DNA of 64,000 nt from Seleniivibrio woodruffii (GTDB lineage: Bacteria; Chrysiogenota; Deferribacteres; Deferribacterales; Geovibrionaceae). A program made the translations under genes and the position numbers. Of this stretch, positions 1 through 12,478 are shown one piece after another. How positions within the stretch are numbered: position 1 is the stretch's first letter; each line of letters begins with the position of its first letter. Below the pieces are notes generated by a model. It was given only the letters and a program-made list of their open reading frames with translations. It searched no databases and was not told the origin of the DNA. The stretch is taken from the NCBI RefSeq assembly GCF_029267515.1, contig NZ_JAJUIS010000001.1, positions 248,001 through 312,000 of the forward strand. The letters are read 5' to 3'.

Positions 1-2668
<2,668 letters not shown>

Positions 2669-2676
2669 GTGTATTA

Positions 2677-5166
2677 ATGGAAGATAAAAAACGAATTGTC
2701 GGAATAACCGTAGAGGAATCCGTAAAGAACAGCTACCTTGATTACGCCATGAGCGTTATCGTGGGCAGAGCACTCCCCGACGTGCGCGACGGTCTTAAAC
2801 CCGTCCACCGCCGTGTGCTTTACTCAATGAGCGAAATGGGTGTTGAATATAATAAACCTTATAAAAAGTCAGCACGTATTGTCGGTGACGTTATCGGTAA
2901 GTACCACCCACACGGTGACAGTGCCGTATACGATACACTCGTCCGTATGGCACAGAACTTCTCGCTTCGTTATCCGCTGGTTGACGGTCAGGGTAACTTC
3001 GGTTCAGTAGACGGCGACAGCGCCGCTGCTATGAGATATACAGAGGTTCGACTTTCTAAGATTGCAGACGAACTTCTTTCCGACCTCGATAAAGATACAG
3101 TCGATTTCACACCGAACTACGACGGTTCACTTGATGAACCTGCCGTGCTTCCCACACGCGTACCAACTCTGCTTATAAACGGCACAAGCGGTATCGCTGT
3201 CGGTATGGCGACAAATATTCCTCCGCATAATATTACAGAGGTTATTACTGCACTCAACTTCATGATAGACAACGAAAATTATACTGAGGAAGATATCCTC
3301 GGCATAGTTAAAGGTCCTGACTTCCCCACATACGGTCTTATCATGGGCAAAAAGGATATCCTTAATGCCTACAGAACAGGACGCGGTTCTATCACTATTC
3401 GCTCAAGAGTTGTTATTGAAGAGACCAAATCAGGCAAACCCGTTATTATAGTCCGTGAGATACCCTATCAGGTGAACAAGGCGTCAATGATTGAAAAAAT
3501 TGCTGAACTTGTTCATGATAAAAAGATAACCGGAATCACGGATCTTCGCGATGAATCTGATAAGGACGGCATAAGGGTTGTTATTGAACTGCGCAAAGGC
3601 GAAAACGCCGACGTGGTTCTTAACAGACTTTATAAGTTCACTCAGATGCAGACCTCTTTCGGTTTTAACATGGTTGCTCTGGTTGACGGCAAACCTCACA
3701 CACTCTCTCTTATGCGCATCCTTCAGGAGTTTATTGCTCACAGAGTCACTGTGGTTACCCGAAGAACAAAATTCCTGCTCAGAAAAGCTGAAGACAGACT
3801 GCATATCTTGGAAGGTCTGATAAAAGCGGTTGAAAACATTGACGAAGTTATCAAGACCATCAAGTCTTCAAAAGATACGCCTGAAGCTAAACGCAACCTG
3901 TGCGAAAAATTCGGCTTCAGCGAGATTCAGGCACAGTCCATTCTTGAGATGAGACTGCAGAAACTGACCGGACTCGAAATTGAAAAACTTCAGGAAGAGT
4001 ATCACAACACTCTGAAAGATATAGAATATTACAGAAGCATACTCGGCAACAGACACGTTATGATGTCTGTTATCAAAACTGAACTTGAAGAAGTAAAAGC
4101 GAAATACGGTGATGAAAGACGCACAGAAATCACTGCCGACGTACAGGATTTCGAAGACGAAGACCTCATCCCTAATACAGAGAAGGTTGTGACTATGACT
4201 CATCAGGGTTATATCAAATCCACTCTGCTCAGCGCATTTACATCGCAGAAACGCGGCGGAAAGGGTAAAACAGGTGCCGGAAGCAAAGATGAAGACTTCA
4301 TCGAACGCATCATCGTCACAAGCAACCACACCCGTCTTATGTTCTTCACTAACACAGGCAAGGTGCATTATCTCAAGGTATACAACCTCCCCGAAGCTCT
4401 TAAAGAGGCGAAGGGAAGACATATCTCTAACCTTCTGACACTTGAAGCAGACGAAAAGATTGCAAGCGTTCTGCCTATGCCCACAGACATAGAGAATAAG
4501 TTTCTGTTCTTCGCCACCAAAGAGGGCGTTGCGAAAAAGACCAGCCTTGAAGAGTTCTCAAGCGGCAGAAGCGGTATTGTGGCGATCAAAATGCGCGAAG
4601 GCGACGAGATCATCGCGGCAGATCTTACAACAGACGAAGATCATGTTATCTTCACAACTAGGGACGGTAAAAACATCCAGTTCTCATCCAAAGATGTACG
4701 CCCCATGGGAAGAAGCGCAACCGGCGTCCGTGGTATTACACTTGAAATAAGAGACTTCGTGGTTTCTATGGAAGTTCTCACAGGCGATCCCTATATTCTC
4801 TCTGTAACGGCGGGCGGATACGGAAAACTTACCGACCGTTCCGAGTACAGAGTGCAGACAAGGGGCGGCAAGGGTGTTAAACTTTGCAGAGTAAGCTCGA
4901 AAACAGGCTTCGTATGCGGTGCAAAACAGGTTCGCCCCGGCGACGAGGTCATGCTGATAACGAAATCGGGCAAAACAATCAGAATAGACGTCTCTGATAT
5001 ATCCACTATGGGGCGCGACACAATGGGTGTTAAACTTATGGATATAGAAGAGGATAACGAGATCATATCTTTTGCGGTTGTTAAGGAGGGACAGGACAAT
5101 GGCAACAGTGATGGACGGGAAGATACTGGCAGCGAAGGTGAGAGCGGAGCTGAAACAGAAGGTTGA
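2677..5166 (+). CDS. gyrA: DNA gyrase subunit A
   Basis: GyrA is the DNA breakage-reunion subunit of gyrase. The 829-residue protein has catalytic Tyr121 in the AAMRYTE motif and a quinolone-determining region [10 protein letters not shown] with Ser82 and Asp86, which match the drug-sensitive E. coli Ser83/Asp87. The C-terminal beta-pinwheel carries a GyrA box ([10 protein letters not shown], from Gln524), which identifies gyrase rather than topoisomerase IV. The protein ends in a Gly/Glu/Asp-rich acidic tail. The last 68 bases also encode the start of folD in another frame, so tail sequence and the folD start region are constrained together. Confidence 0.97.
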   Translation: MEDKKRIVGITVEESVKNSYLDYAMSVIVGRALPDVRDGLKPVHRRVLYSMSEMGVEYNKPYKKSARIVGDVIGKYHPHGDSAVYDTLVRMAQNFSLRYPLVDGQGNFGSVDGDSAAAMRYTEVRLSKIADELLSDLDKDTVDFTPNYDGSLDEPAVLPTRVPTLLINGTSGIAVGMATNIPPHNITEVITALNFMIDNENYTEEDILGIVKGPDFPTYGLIMGKKDILNAYRTGRGSITIRSRVVIEETKSGKPVIIVREIPYQVNKASMIEKIAELVHDKKITGITDLRDESDKDGIRVVIELRKGENADVVLNRLYKFTQMQTSFGFNMVALVDGKPHTLSLMRILQEFIAHRVTVVTRRTKFLLRKAEDRLHILEGLIKAVENIDEVIKTIKSSKDTPEAKRNLCEKFGFSEIQAQSILEMRLQKLTGLEIEKLQEEYHNTLKDIEYYRSILGNRHVMMSVIKTELEEVKAKYGDERRTEITADVQDFEDEDLIPNTEKVVTMTHQGYIKSTLLSAFTSQKRGGKGKTGAGSKDEDFIERIIVTSNHTRLMFFTNTGKVHYLKVYNLPEALKEAKGRHISNLLTLEADEKIASVLPMPTDIENKFLFFATKEGVAKKTSLEEFSSGRSGIVAIKMREGDEIIAADLTTDEDHVIFTTRDGKNIQFSSKDVRPMGRSATGVRGITLEIRDFVVSMEVLTGDPYILSVTAGGYGKLTDRSEYRVQTRGGKGVKLCRVSSKTGFVCGAKQVRPGDEVMLITKSGKTIRIDVSDISTMGRDTMGVKLMDIEEDNEIISFAVVKEGQDNGNSDGREDTGSEGESGAETEG

Positions 5167-5944
5167 CGGCTATAAGGCAAAAACGGGCAGAGTTCCCGGT
5201 CTTGCCGTAGTTCTCGTTGGTGAAGACCCTGCAAGTCAGGTCTATGTAAGGATGAAAAACAAAGCGTGTGAAGAGGCAGGGTATAAATCCATAGTCAACA
5301 GAATGCCCGCTGAAACCACGACTGAGGAGCTTCTGGCAGTTGTAAACGAGTATAACAACGACGATACCATCAACGGTATTCTCGTTCAGCTCCCTCTGCC
5401 AAAGCAGATAGACGAGAAAAAAATACTCTACGCCATCAAACCCGAAAAGGATGTAGACGGCTTCCACCCCTTTAACGTGGGGCTGATGAACATAGGCGAG
5501 GAGACACTGTTTCCCTGTACTCCTTACGGATGTATGAAGTTCTTCGAAGAATACGGGATAGAGACTAGCGGTAAGAACGCCGTCGTGATAGGCAGAAGCA
5601 ACATCGTGGGCAAACCTATGACATCACTGCTTATCAAGGCTAACTGCACCGTTACAGTGTGCCACTCCAAAACGAAAGATATAGCAGGTATCTGCCGTCA
5701 GGCCGATATCATCGTTGCGGCGATAGGCAAACCTGAATTTGTCACGGCAGATTTTGTTAAAGATGGCGCAGTGGTTATCGACGTAGGCATTAACAGGGTA
5801 AACGACAAACTTGTGGGCGACGTTGCATATGAAGAGGTGGCGAAAAAAGCAAGCTACATCACTCCCGTGCCCGGCGGCGTGGGACCTATGACCATCGCAA
5901 TGCTGCTTGCTAATACTATGAAAGCATTTGAGGCTACACTTTAA
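5099..5944 (+). CDS. folD: bifunctional methylenetetrahydrofolate dehydrogenase / methenyltetrahydrofolate cyclohydrolase
   Basis: FolD interconverts 5,10-methylene-, methenyl- and 10-formyl-tetrahydrofolate in the cytoplasm, supplying one-carbon units. The 281-residue protein has the substrate motif around Tyr49-x3-Lys53 ([14 protein letters not shown]), VQLPLP, the NAD(P)-binding [10 protein letters not shown] segment and the closing [10 protein letters not shown] signature. The ATG at 5099 is chosen because a near-perfect AAGGAGG at 5083-5089 precedes it. An upstream in-frame start at 5072 would place this Shine-Dalgarno sequence inside the gene. It overlaps gyrA by 68 bases, and mnmE starts 4 bases after its stop. 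Confidence 0.95.
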   Translation: MATVMDGKILAAKVRAELKQKVDGYKAKTGRVPGLAVVLVGEDPASQVYVRMKNKACEEAGYKSIVNRMPAETTTEELLAVVNEYNNDDTINGILVQLPLPKQIDEKKILYAIKPEKDVDGFHPFNVGLMNIGEETLFPCTPYGCMKFFEEYGIETSGKNAVVIGRSNIVGKPMTSLLIKANCTVTVCHSKTKDIAGICRQADIIVAAIGKPEFVTADFVKDGAVVIDVGINRVNDKLVGDVAYEEVAKKASYITPVPGGVGPMTIAMLLANTMKAFEATL

Positions 5945-5948
5945 TAAT

Positions 5949-7271
5949 ATGGATACCATTTATGCGGCGATAAGCCCGCTGATATCTTCGGCAATCATAG
6001 TCGTGCGGATTTCGGGGGACAGAGCCGTTGAGGTCTTTAAACTTTTAAACGGGGCGGATGTGAAAAGCATCCAGCCCCGTCATGTTTATAACCTGAAATA
6101 CGGCGGCAGTGTTACGGACGATGTTCTCGCTGTCTATTTCAAGGCTCCAAACTCTTACACCGGAGAGGATATTATTGAAATATCCTTTCACGGGAACCCA
6201 ATTATTGTTTCATCCGCTTTTAAGGATTTTGAAAAGCTGGGCTTTGTCACAGCGGAACCCGGAGAGTTTACAAAAAGGGCTTTTCTGAACGGAAAAATGG
6301 ATCTTACTCAGGCGGAATCCGTTGCGGAGCTTATCTCCTCAAAAACCTTACAAGGCATTGATTATTCCTATAAACAGCTAAAAGGCAGTCTGCGCAAAGA
6401 GATAGAGTACATAAAAGACCTGTTTATAAATGCGCTGACCATAGTTGAGGCACATATCGACTTCCCTGAAGAGGATATCGAAGATGCCCACGCACGGATA
6501 GTTTTTGAGAATCTTGAGCTTTTAAAGGCTGAACTGTCTGCTATTCTGGCTTCATATGACAGCCACAGAATAATGCGTGACGGTTACCGTATCGCAATCG
6601 CGGGAAAACCCAATACGGGGAAATCATCGTTGATGAATTACCTTCTCAAAGAGGAACGTGCGATTGTTTCAGACGTTGCAGGCACCACAAGGGACTATAT
6701 AGAGTCCAGTTTCGTGCTGAACGGCGTACCTGTAAGCCTTGTTGATACAGCAGGATTGCGTACTACGTTTGATGCCGTTGAAAGAGCCGGTATAGAGCGC
6801 ACCGGTGAGGTCATAAAAGATGCCGACCTTGTGATTGTTCTTCTGGATGGTTCTACACAACTGGATGATGAGGACAAAAGTGTTCTTGAAAGCACCAGCA
6901 GTATGAAAAGGCTTGTGGTTGTCAATAAGTCTGACTGCCCTCTTCTTCTCAGTGATGTTGAATATGACTGTCTTGTTTCCGTTAAGGATGGCTCAGGAAT
7001 GGCAGAGCTTTTGAAAAAGTGTGGTGAACTCGTCAGTATTTCTGATTCAGACCGATACGGTAAAGCAGTCATGGTTACTGCACGACAGCGGGGATATTTT
7101 CTTAAAATTCTAGGCACTGTGGAAAAGCTGTCTGATGAGTCAGAGATAGATTTTGATATATTTGAATATGAATTGAACAGTTCCCTTCGTCTCCTTTCGG
7201 AGATAACGGGGCTTTCATACACTGAGGATATTCTTTCCAATATCTTCAATAATTTTTGTATTGGAAAATAA
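5949..7271 (+). CDS. mnmE: tRNA uridine-34 5-carboxymethylaminomethyl modification GTPase MnmE
   Basis: MnmE works with MnmG to install carboxymethylaminomethyl groups at wobble uridine 34 of tRNAs. The 440-residue protein has the N-terminal folate-binding domain, a central G domain with P-loop GKPNTGKSS at residues 219-227, DTAGLR and NKSD, and the catalytic C-terminal CIGK ending, which is complete. The ATG at 5949 yields the conserved N-terminus MDTIYAAISP; an upstream in-frame start at 5928 only adds seven residues and lies in folD. The partner gene mnmG follows after a 51-base gap that holds DnaA and parS sites. Confidence 0.96.
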   Translation: MDTIYAAISPLISSAIIVVRISGDRAVEVFKLLNGADVKSIQPRHVYNLKYGGSVTDDVLAVYFKAPNSYTGEDIIEISFHGNPIIVSSAFKDFEKLGFVTAEPGEFTKRAFLNGKMDLTQAESVAELISSKTLQGIDYSYKQLKGSLRKEIEYIKDLFINALTIVEAHIDFPEEDIEDAHARIVFENLELLKAELSAILASYDSHRIMRDGYRIAIAGKPNTGKSSLMNYLLKEERAIVSDVAGTTRDYIESSFVLNGVPVSLVDTAGLRTTFDAVERAGIERTGEVIKDADLVIVLLDGSTQLDDEDKSVLESTSSMKRLVVVNKSDCPLLLSDVEYDCLVSVKDGSGMAELLKKCGELVSISDSDRYGKAVMVTARQRGYFLKILGTVEKLSDESEIDFDIFEYELNSSLRLLSEITGLSYTEDILSNIFNNFCIGK

Positions 7272-7280
7272 TGTGGATAA
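7272..7280 (-). promoter_or_regulatory. DnaA box (perfect)
   Basis: The plus strand reads TGTGGATAA, the complement of the consensus DnaA box TTATCCACA. It begins at the last base region of the mnmE stop and lies 6 bases before the parS site. Location next to mnmG near gyrA/gyrB fits an origin-proximal context. Single perfect boxes also occur by chance, so function rests on its neighbours. Confidence 0.55.
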
Positions 7281-7286
7281 GTTGAT

Positions 7287-7302
7287 TGTTTCACGTGAAA
7301 CA
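7287..7302. promoter_or_regulatory. parS centromere site (perfect palindrome)
   Basis: The 16-base palindrome TGTTTCACGTGAAACA matches the ParB-binding parS consensus at every position. It lies between mnmE and mnmG, close to the replication-gene cluster, where parS sites are usually found. The window also encodes a chromosomal ParA/ParB pair at 47085-48688 with the CTP-binding GERR motif, the expected reader of this site. The exact match is seen; ParB loading is inferred from the family. Confidence 0.92.
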
Positions 7303-7314
7303 TCGGCTTCTTGT

Positions 7315-7323
7315 GGTGGATAA
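7315..7323 (-). promoter_or_regulatory. DnaA-like box (8 of 9)
   Basis: GGTGGATAA differs at one position from the complement of a DnaA box. It lies on the other side of parS from the perfect box and overlaps the mnmG start region (GGTGG is also the likely ribosome binding site). Because of that double role it may simply be a translation signal. Confidence 0.3.
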
Positions 7324-9182
7324 TGTTAGTTTATGACAAAAAGTACGACGTGATTATTGTCGGAGCAGGACACGCAGGGTGCGAAGCAGCCCTTAGCTCT
7401 GCCAGAATGGGAGCAAAGACTCTTCTGTTTACAATTTCAGTGGAATCTCTGGCACAGATGAGCTGTAATCCTGCCATTGGCGGCTTGGCAAAAGGGAATA
7501 TAGTTAAGGATATTGATGCCCTCGGCGGAGAGATGGCAAAGAATACAGACGAGACAGGTATCCAATTCCGTATACTTAATATGAAAAAAGGTCCTGCAGT
7601 GCGCAGCAGCCGCGCACAGGCGGATAAAGAACTTTACCGTCAGCGTATGCTTGAAGTCATTATGCAGGAACCAATGCTTGATCTTAAACAGGGTCTTGTT
7701 CATGAAGTATCTGCTGAAAACGGCAAAGTAAACGGTGTAATAAGCGACACCGGTATGCTTTACAGGTCAGAAAAAGTGATTCTGACTACAGGAACATTCC
7801 TTAAAGGACTTATTCATATAGGTGATAAGCACTATGAAGCCGGAAGAATGAATGAGTTTGCTTCAGTTGAACTTGTATATTCTCTCCATAGACTTGGCTT
7901 TGAAACAAAAAGACTGAAAACCGGAACTCCTGCAAGGCTGGATTTTTCAACAATCGATTTTTCCAGACTGGAAGCGCAGGGAGGCGACAATCCACCACTG
8001 CCCTTTTCTTTTGAAACCAAAGAGATAAAACTTCCGCAGGTACCCTGCTATATAACGTATACAAATGAGCAAACGCATGAAATTATCCGTGCGAATATGC
8101 ACCGTTCTCCTCTGTATGCCGGTGTGATTCAAGGTGTGGGTCCAAGGTATTGCCCGTCTATTGAGGACAAAGTCAAAAAATTTCCTGAAAAGACAAGGCA
8201 TCAGATTTTTCTTGAACCCGAAGGTCTTCGTTCTAAGGAATGGTATGCAAACGGATTTTCATCTTCGCTCCCAATAGACGTACAGATTGCAATGTACAGG
8301 AGCGTTGAAGGACTTGAAAAGGTTGAGTTCGTTCGCCCTGCATATGCCATAGAATATGACTTTGTGCAGCCTACAGCGCTTAAACCGACTCTTGAGACAA
8401 AACTTATCAGCGGTCTATATTTTGCAGGTCAGCTCAATGGTACCAGCGGATACGAAGAAGCAGCAGCGCAGGGGCTGGTAGCAGGAATTAACGCTGTACT
8501 GGCACTAGACAAAAAAGATCCCATGATTTTACAGAGGAACGAAAGCTATATTGGGGTGATGTGTGATGACCTTGTGAACAAAGGAGTGGACGAACCCTAC
8601 AGGATGTTCAGTTCCAGAGCGGAATACCGTCTGTGGCTGCGTGAGGATAACGCTGAGTTCAGGCTGTTAGGGAAAGGATACGAGCTTGGACTTATCAGCA
8701 AAACGCGGTATGAAAGATTTAATACTGAGAAGGCAGAGTTTGAGCAGGAACTTGAAAGAATAACCAGGATAAATGTCAATCCGAATAAAGAGACCAACAG
8801 CATACTTGAACAGTTCGGATTTCAGATACGTTCAGGGGTTACAGCCAAAGAACTTCTGAGACGTCCGGAAATGGATTATGAAAAACTTAAAATCCTTTAC
8901 GGCGGCACTGAAAATGCGAGAGTTGCAGAACAGGTTGAAATAGCTGTAAAATATGAGGGTTATCTCGACAAGCAGCTCGAAGAGATAGACAAATTTGACA
9001 AAATAGAAAAGATACGGATACCGGAAGATCTCGATATAGACAACATTCAGGGACTCCGTAAGGAATATAAAGATAAGCTCAAAGCAATACGCCCGGAAAC
9101 GCTGGGTCAGGCAGGGCGCATACAGGGTATGACACCTGCCGCGGTTTCACTCCTGCACGTTTATATTACGGGTAAAAAATGA
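7323..9182 (+). CDS. mnmG: tRNA uridine-34 5-carboxymethylaminomethyl modification enzyme MnmG (GidA)
   Basis: MnmG is the FAD-dependent partner of MnmE in wobble-uridine modification. The 619-residue protein has the FAD dinucleotide fold GAGHAGCE (Gly14-Gly19), the conserved MSCNPAIGG segment, the C-terminal FAD motif GQLNGTSGYEEAAAQG and the GMTPAAVSLL ending of the MnmE-binding tail. Start ATG 7323 follows a GGTGG; an in-frame TTG at 7311 would add only four residues. The stop overlaps the rsmG start by four bases (ATGA), indicating translational coupling. Confidence 0.97.
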   Translation: MLVYDKKYDVIIVGAGHAGCEAALSSARMGAKTLLFTISVESLAQMSCNPAIGGLAKGNIVKDIDALGGEMAKNTDETGIQFRILNMKKGPAVRSSRAQADKELYRQRMLEVIMQEPMLDLKQGLVHEVSAENGKVNGVISDTGMLYRSEKVILTTGTFLKGLIHIGDKHYEAGRMNEFASVELVYSLHRLGFETKRLKTGTPARLDFSTIDFSRLEAQGGDNPPLPFSFETKEIKLPQVPCYITYTNEQTHEIIRANMHRSPLYAGVIQGVGPRYCPSIEDKVKKFPEKTRHQIFLEPEGLRSKEWYANGFSSSLPIDVQIAMYRSVEGLEKVEFVRPAYAIEYDFVQPTALKPTLETKLISGLYFAGQLNGTSGYEEAAAQGLVAGINAVLALDKKDPMILQRNESYIGVMCDDLVNKGVDEPYRMFSSRAEYRLWLREDNAEFRLLGKGYELGLISKTRYERFNTEKAEFEQELERITRINVNPNKETNSILEQFGFQIRSGVTAKELLRRPEMDYEKLKILYGGTENARVAEQVEIAVKYEGYLDKQLEEIDKFDKIEKIRIPEDLDIDNIQGLRKEYKDKLKAIRPETLGQAGRIQGMTPAAVSLLHVYITGKK

Positions 9183-9796
9183 TAGAAAAATATTTTCCGT
9201 TCACTCATGAACAGCTTGCTAAAATTGAACAATTCTATGAAATACATGTCAATGCGGTACTTAATGTCACAGCTATAAAGGACAGAGAAGATTTTTACAG
9301 AAAACATGTTCTCGACAGTTTTCTGATTTTTACAGAGAGAAAGCGTCTCCTGAAATCCCCTGTTTGCGACATTGGGACCGGGGGTGGATTTCCCGGGATA
9401 ATCCTTGCGATAATGTTTCCTCAAGTAAAATTTACACTGGTGGACAGCATCGCGAAAAAATGTAAGTTTGTTGAGGATGCGGCAAAAGAACTCGGACTTG
9501 ACAACGTAGAAGTAATCACTTCCCGTGCCGAAAATATTAAAGACAGGAAATTTGCGACAATACTCTCCAGAGGAGTAGCAAAAACCGCTGAGATACTGAA
9601 ATACACAGATAAACTGGCAGAAAGAAAAAGCGTTTGGGTGCTTTACAAAGGCGAAAACGCCGAAAACGAACTTTACTCTGCCAAAAACATTATAATAAAA
9701 AAACACTTGGAGTGGGAAAATGTCAGATATGATGAGCCGATTCAGAGGACGTATACTGTTATTCACCATACTGATGATTACAGCAGGCTCGCTTAG
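9179..9796 (+). CDS. rsmG: 16S rRNA (guanine-527-N7)-methyltransferase RsmG
   Basis: RsmG methylates N7 of G527 in 16S rRNA using S-adenosylmethionine. The 205-residue protein carries the SAM-binding motif VCDIGTGGGFPGI (about residues 62-74) and the typical RKHVLDS and SRGVAK segments. It is coupled to mnmG by an ATGA overlap, the common mnmG-rsmG (gidA-gidB) arrangement. Unusually, its last 77 bases also encode the start and signal peptide of the next gene in another frame. Confidence 0.94.
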   Translation: MIEKYFPFTHEQLAKIEQFYEIHVNAVLNVTAIKDREDFYRKHVLDSFLIFTERKRLLKSPVCDIGTGGGFPGIILAIMFPQVKFTLVDSIAKKCKFVEDAAKELGLDNVEVITSRAENIKDRKFATILSRGVAKTAEILKYTDKLAERKSVWVLYKGENAENELYSAKNIIIKKHLEWENVRYDEPIQRTYTVIHHTDDYSRLA

Positions 9797-11294
9797 CGCA
9801 TTTGCAGCGGATGAGCTTATCATTTTCAATCGTGAATACTATGCCATTAAAGACCTTAACGCAACTGACGTGTGGAAACTGAAAGAGCTTTCTATCAGTC
9901 AGGATAAAGGTGCCGCAAAAAATGCAGGGGTAATTCTTGGGCGCCATTATGTCAGACAGGGTGAACTTGAAAAAGGATATAAGCTGCTGCAGGAAAACAT
10001 GGACGACAGCTATTTTGACCGATTTATGAAAATCAACGCACATCTCTGGCTGCTTGACGCCGCTCAGAAAAGTAAAGAAAGCGACATTGCCGCAAAAGAG
10101 AAAGAATACCTTGCAAAGCAGGATATGGACGATAAAGCGGAAAAAGCATACAGATTGTACTGTACACAGGAAAAACTGCCGATAGACGATAAAAATGTAA
10201 AAGAATGTATGGACCGCAAGCCCGGGAAAAAACCTGAAACGGTATTCGACCTGAAACCAGTGGTGAAAGAAGCTCCGAAAACTGAAATGCCTCAGGTTGA
10301 ATCTCCCCTGCCTCAGTCAGTTTTTGCAGTTCCTGCTGTTGTTCCGGAAACTGCAATGGCTCCGAGGGTATCCGATGAAAAGGAACCTGAACCTCTGAAA
10401 TCAGGCGAACCAGCTCCTCAGATAAAACCGGAACCTGTTAAGGAACAGCCTAAACAGCCTGTTCTTACAAGAGGTAAAATAGTCGTTAATGTTGTGAACA
10501 GCTTTCAGAATCCTGAGATAATAGAAGCCATGCTTTACACCATCAGCAGACAGAAAACGAACATTGAACTGGATTTTAAGGGCGATCGCAATTTTTATGA
10601 TTATGTAATTGATGCCGGAGCAGCAACCATAACCGCAGGAAACACAACCTATGATTTCTCCTCCGCAAGAAAAGAAAATATGATGAAAGCTGCCGATATG
10701 GCGGTTGATATGGGTGCTAAAATAATAGTGCTCGGATACAGTGAAGGATACAGAGACACCGCGTCAGAGATTGCCGACAGGCTGAAAGACCGTGCGCAGT
10801 TCTTTCTGTTTAACATTCAGGAAAAAGACTATCAGGGAAAACTGAAAGAGTTTAAAGGGAAAGCCGGCGGGCACCCGCTTAACTATGTTATCGGCGGGAC
10901 TCAGGAGCAGGTAATTAAGATTCTTCCTTTTATGAAATATTACTCTCCAAGACCGGATAAAACAATTATAGTCAACGCCGTGGACACGGTAAGTAAAAAA
11001 TATCTGACTGGCGAATACGGTGAATTTTCAAGAAACACATATATTGTGAGTGATATTGTTCTTACAGAAAAGCCGGAAGCGGAAGAGTTTGCAGCTATTT
11101 TTACGAAGGACTTTAATAAAGCCCCTGTTATGAGCGATTATATCGGACACGACTTTATTCAGTTCATGGAAAAACGTAAAGTAGGCGGCAGCGGAAGCTA
11201 TATCTCAAATATAAAAGAGACTTCCGACGGAATAAAAAGAATGGGTGGAGCTTACCGCATAACAGCGGGCGGCAAGCTCACTAAAATAGATTAA
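9720..11294 (+). CDS. secreted protein with proline-rich linker and periplasmic-binding-like C-terminal domain, function unknown
   Basis: The 524-residue protein begins with a signal peptide (Arg-rich start, hydrophobic core, likely cut after AFA near residue 29). A helical, TPR-like N-terminal region of about 150 residues leads into a Pro/Glu/Lys-rich linker (about 165-255). The rest resembles the type I periplasmic-binding fold used by amino-acid binding proteins and LpoA-like penicillin-binding-protein activators (IVVNVVNSF, IIVLGYSEG, MSDYIGHDF). This family resemblance is an impression only. A GGAG at 9709-9712 sets the start at 9720, inside the rsmG 3' end. It ends tail to tail with the DUF362 gene, the stop codons overlapping by 4 bases. 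Confidence 0.75.
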   Translation: MSDMMSRFRGRILLFTILMITAGSLSAFAADELIIFNREYYAIKDLNATDVWKLKELSISQDKGAAKNAGVILGRHYVRQGELEKGYKLLQENMDDSYFDRFMKINAHLWLLDAAQKSKESDIAAKEKEYLAKQDMDDKAEKAYRLYCTQEKLPIDDKNVKECMDRKPGKKPETVFDLKPVVKEAPKTEMPQVESPLPQSVFAVPAVVPETAMAPRVSDEKEPEPLKSGEPAPQIKPEPVKEQPKQPVLTRGKIVVNVVNSFQNPEIIEAMLYTISRQKTNIELDFKGDRNFYDYVIDAGAATITAGNTTYDFSSARKENMMKAADMAVDMGAKIIVLGYSEGYRDTASEIADRLKDRAQFFLFNIQEKDYQGKLKEFKGKAGGHPLNYVIGGTQEQVIKILPFMKYYSPRPDKTIIVNAVDTVSKKYLTGEYGEFSRNTYIVSDIVLTEKPEAEEFAAIFTKDFNKAPVMSDYIGHDFIQFMEKRKVGGSGSYISNIKETSDGIKRMGGAYRITAGGKLTKID

Positions 11295-12358
11295 TCAACT
11301 TCAATAAGTCTGTAGTCGGCTGTGCCTATGCCGAGCTTCTCGGCATGGGCAAGCTGAACAGCAGAATTAACATCAGGATACCTCTCCTTAAACGGATCTT
11401 TTCCACCATAAGCCTTAATGACAAGATCATGGCATGCTTTATCAAGAGCCACCGGATCAGTTGACGCAGCAAAGCCTATATCAGAGACCACAGGTCTGTC
11501 ATTACCCGGATAGCAGTCGCAGGCAGGTGAAACTGAAAGTATAATACTGAGAAAAATCAGCTTTCTGTCCAGTGCATTGAAAACACCTGCAGCGTATTCT
11601 GCCATTTTTTTCTGAGTTGATGATGAAGAAGCATTCCAGTTAATCTGGATTGCATTGTGAGGACAAACGCTGATGCACATGGCGCAACCTGTGCATTTAT
11701 CAGTGATAGACGCTTTAGGGTTAAGATCTATAGCCTTTGAAGCGCAGAAAAGAAGACAGCGCCCGCAGGCAGTACAATGATCCTGATTAACAAAAGGTCT
11801 TGAATCGGAGTGCATGTCAAGTTTTCCCTGTCTGCAGGAACACCCCATAGAAATGTTTTTTATCGCTCCGCCAAAACCTGTGACCTCATGTCCTTTAAAG
11901 TGAGAAACAACCAGCATCCCGTCGGCAGAAGCTATTTCAGCGGCAAGTTTTACGCAGGAAAGAAGCTCTCCTTCAACAGGAACGGAAACAGAGTTGTCAC
12001 CCCTCAGACCGTCGGCAATAATAACGGGTACCTGAAGGGTGGAATAATTAAAACCGTTCATGGTCGCGTTGTGCAGGTGGTCAACAGAATTAGTGCGCAT
12101 ACCGACATAAAGAGTGTTGGTATCTGTAAGGAAAGGTTTTGCGCCAAGTTTATTCAGCAGTTCCAGAACAGGGCGCAAAAAAACAGGACGAATGAACGCA
12201 GTATTTCCTAATTCTCCGAAATGCGTTTTAACAGCAATAAGATCACCACTGGTAAAAATAGACTGTGGATTGCATCTGTTTAGTAATTTTGCAATTTTAA
12301 GTAAAGGGCTTTTATGTTTTTTACTATCAATTGAAGAAAAAAAGACGTCTGATGTCAT
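11291..12358 (-). CDS. DUF362 domain protein with two [4Fe-4S] ferredoxin motifs
   Basis: The 355-residue protein has an N-terminal DUF362 domain (VKTHFGELGNTAF, VSHFKGHEVTGFGGAIKN) followed by two 4Fe-4S motifs, CTACGRCLLFC then CTGCAMCISVCP. The first lacks the usual Pro after its last Cys. DUF362 proteins are common in anaerobes and are presumed electron-transfer or Fe-S-linked proteins, but no reaction is known. The start at 12358 is preceded by a perfect GGGAGG (12365-12370); an upstream in-frame ATG at 12391 lacks such a site. It is transcribed away from the EAL-HDOD gene, the two sharing a 120-base A+T-rich control region. Confidence 0.88.
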   Translation of the reverse strand: MTSDVFFSSIDSKKHKSPLLKIAKLLNRCNPQSIFTSGDLIAVKTHFGELGNTAFIRPVFLRPVLELLNKLGAKPFLTDTNTLYVGMRTNSVDHLHNATMNGFNYSTLQVPVIIADGLRGDNSVSVPVEGELLSCVKLAAEIASADGMLVVSHFKGHEVTGFGGAIKNISMGCSCRQGKLDMHSDSRPFVNQDHCTACGRCLLFCASKAIDLNPKASITDKCTGCAMCISVCPHNAIQINWNASSSSTQKKMAEYAAGVFNALDRKLIFLSIILSVSPACDCYPGNDRPVVSDIGFAASTDPVALDKACHDLVIKAYGGKDPFKERYPDVNSAVQLAHAEKLGIGTADYRLIEVD

Positions 12359-12478
12359 AAAATACCTCCCAAAAGTGGTAATATAGTACAATATTAGAGT
12401 GAAAACTCACAACAATATATTTAACTTAATGATGGTAAGAAAAAAGATTTTCACATATACACAATGAGAGGAGACAAG

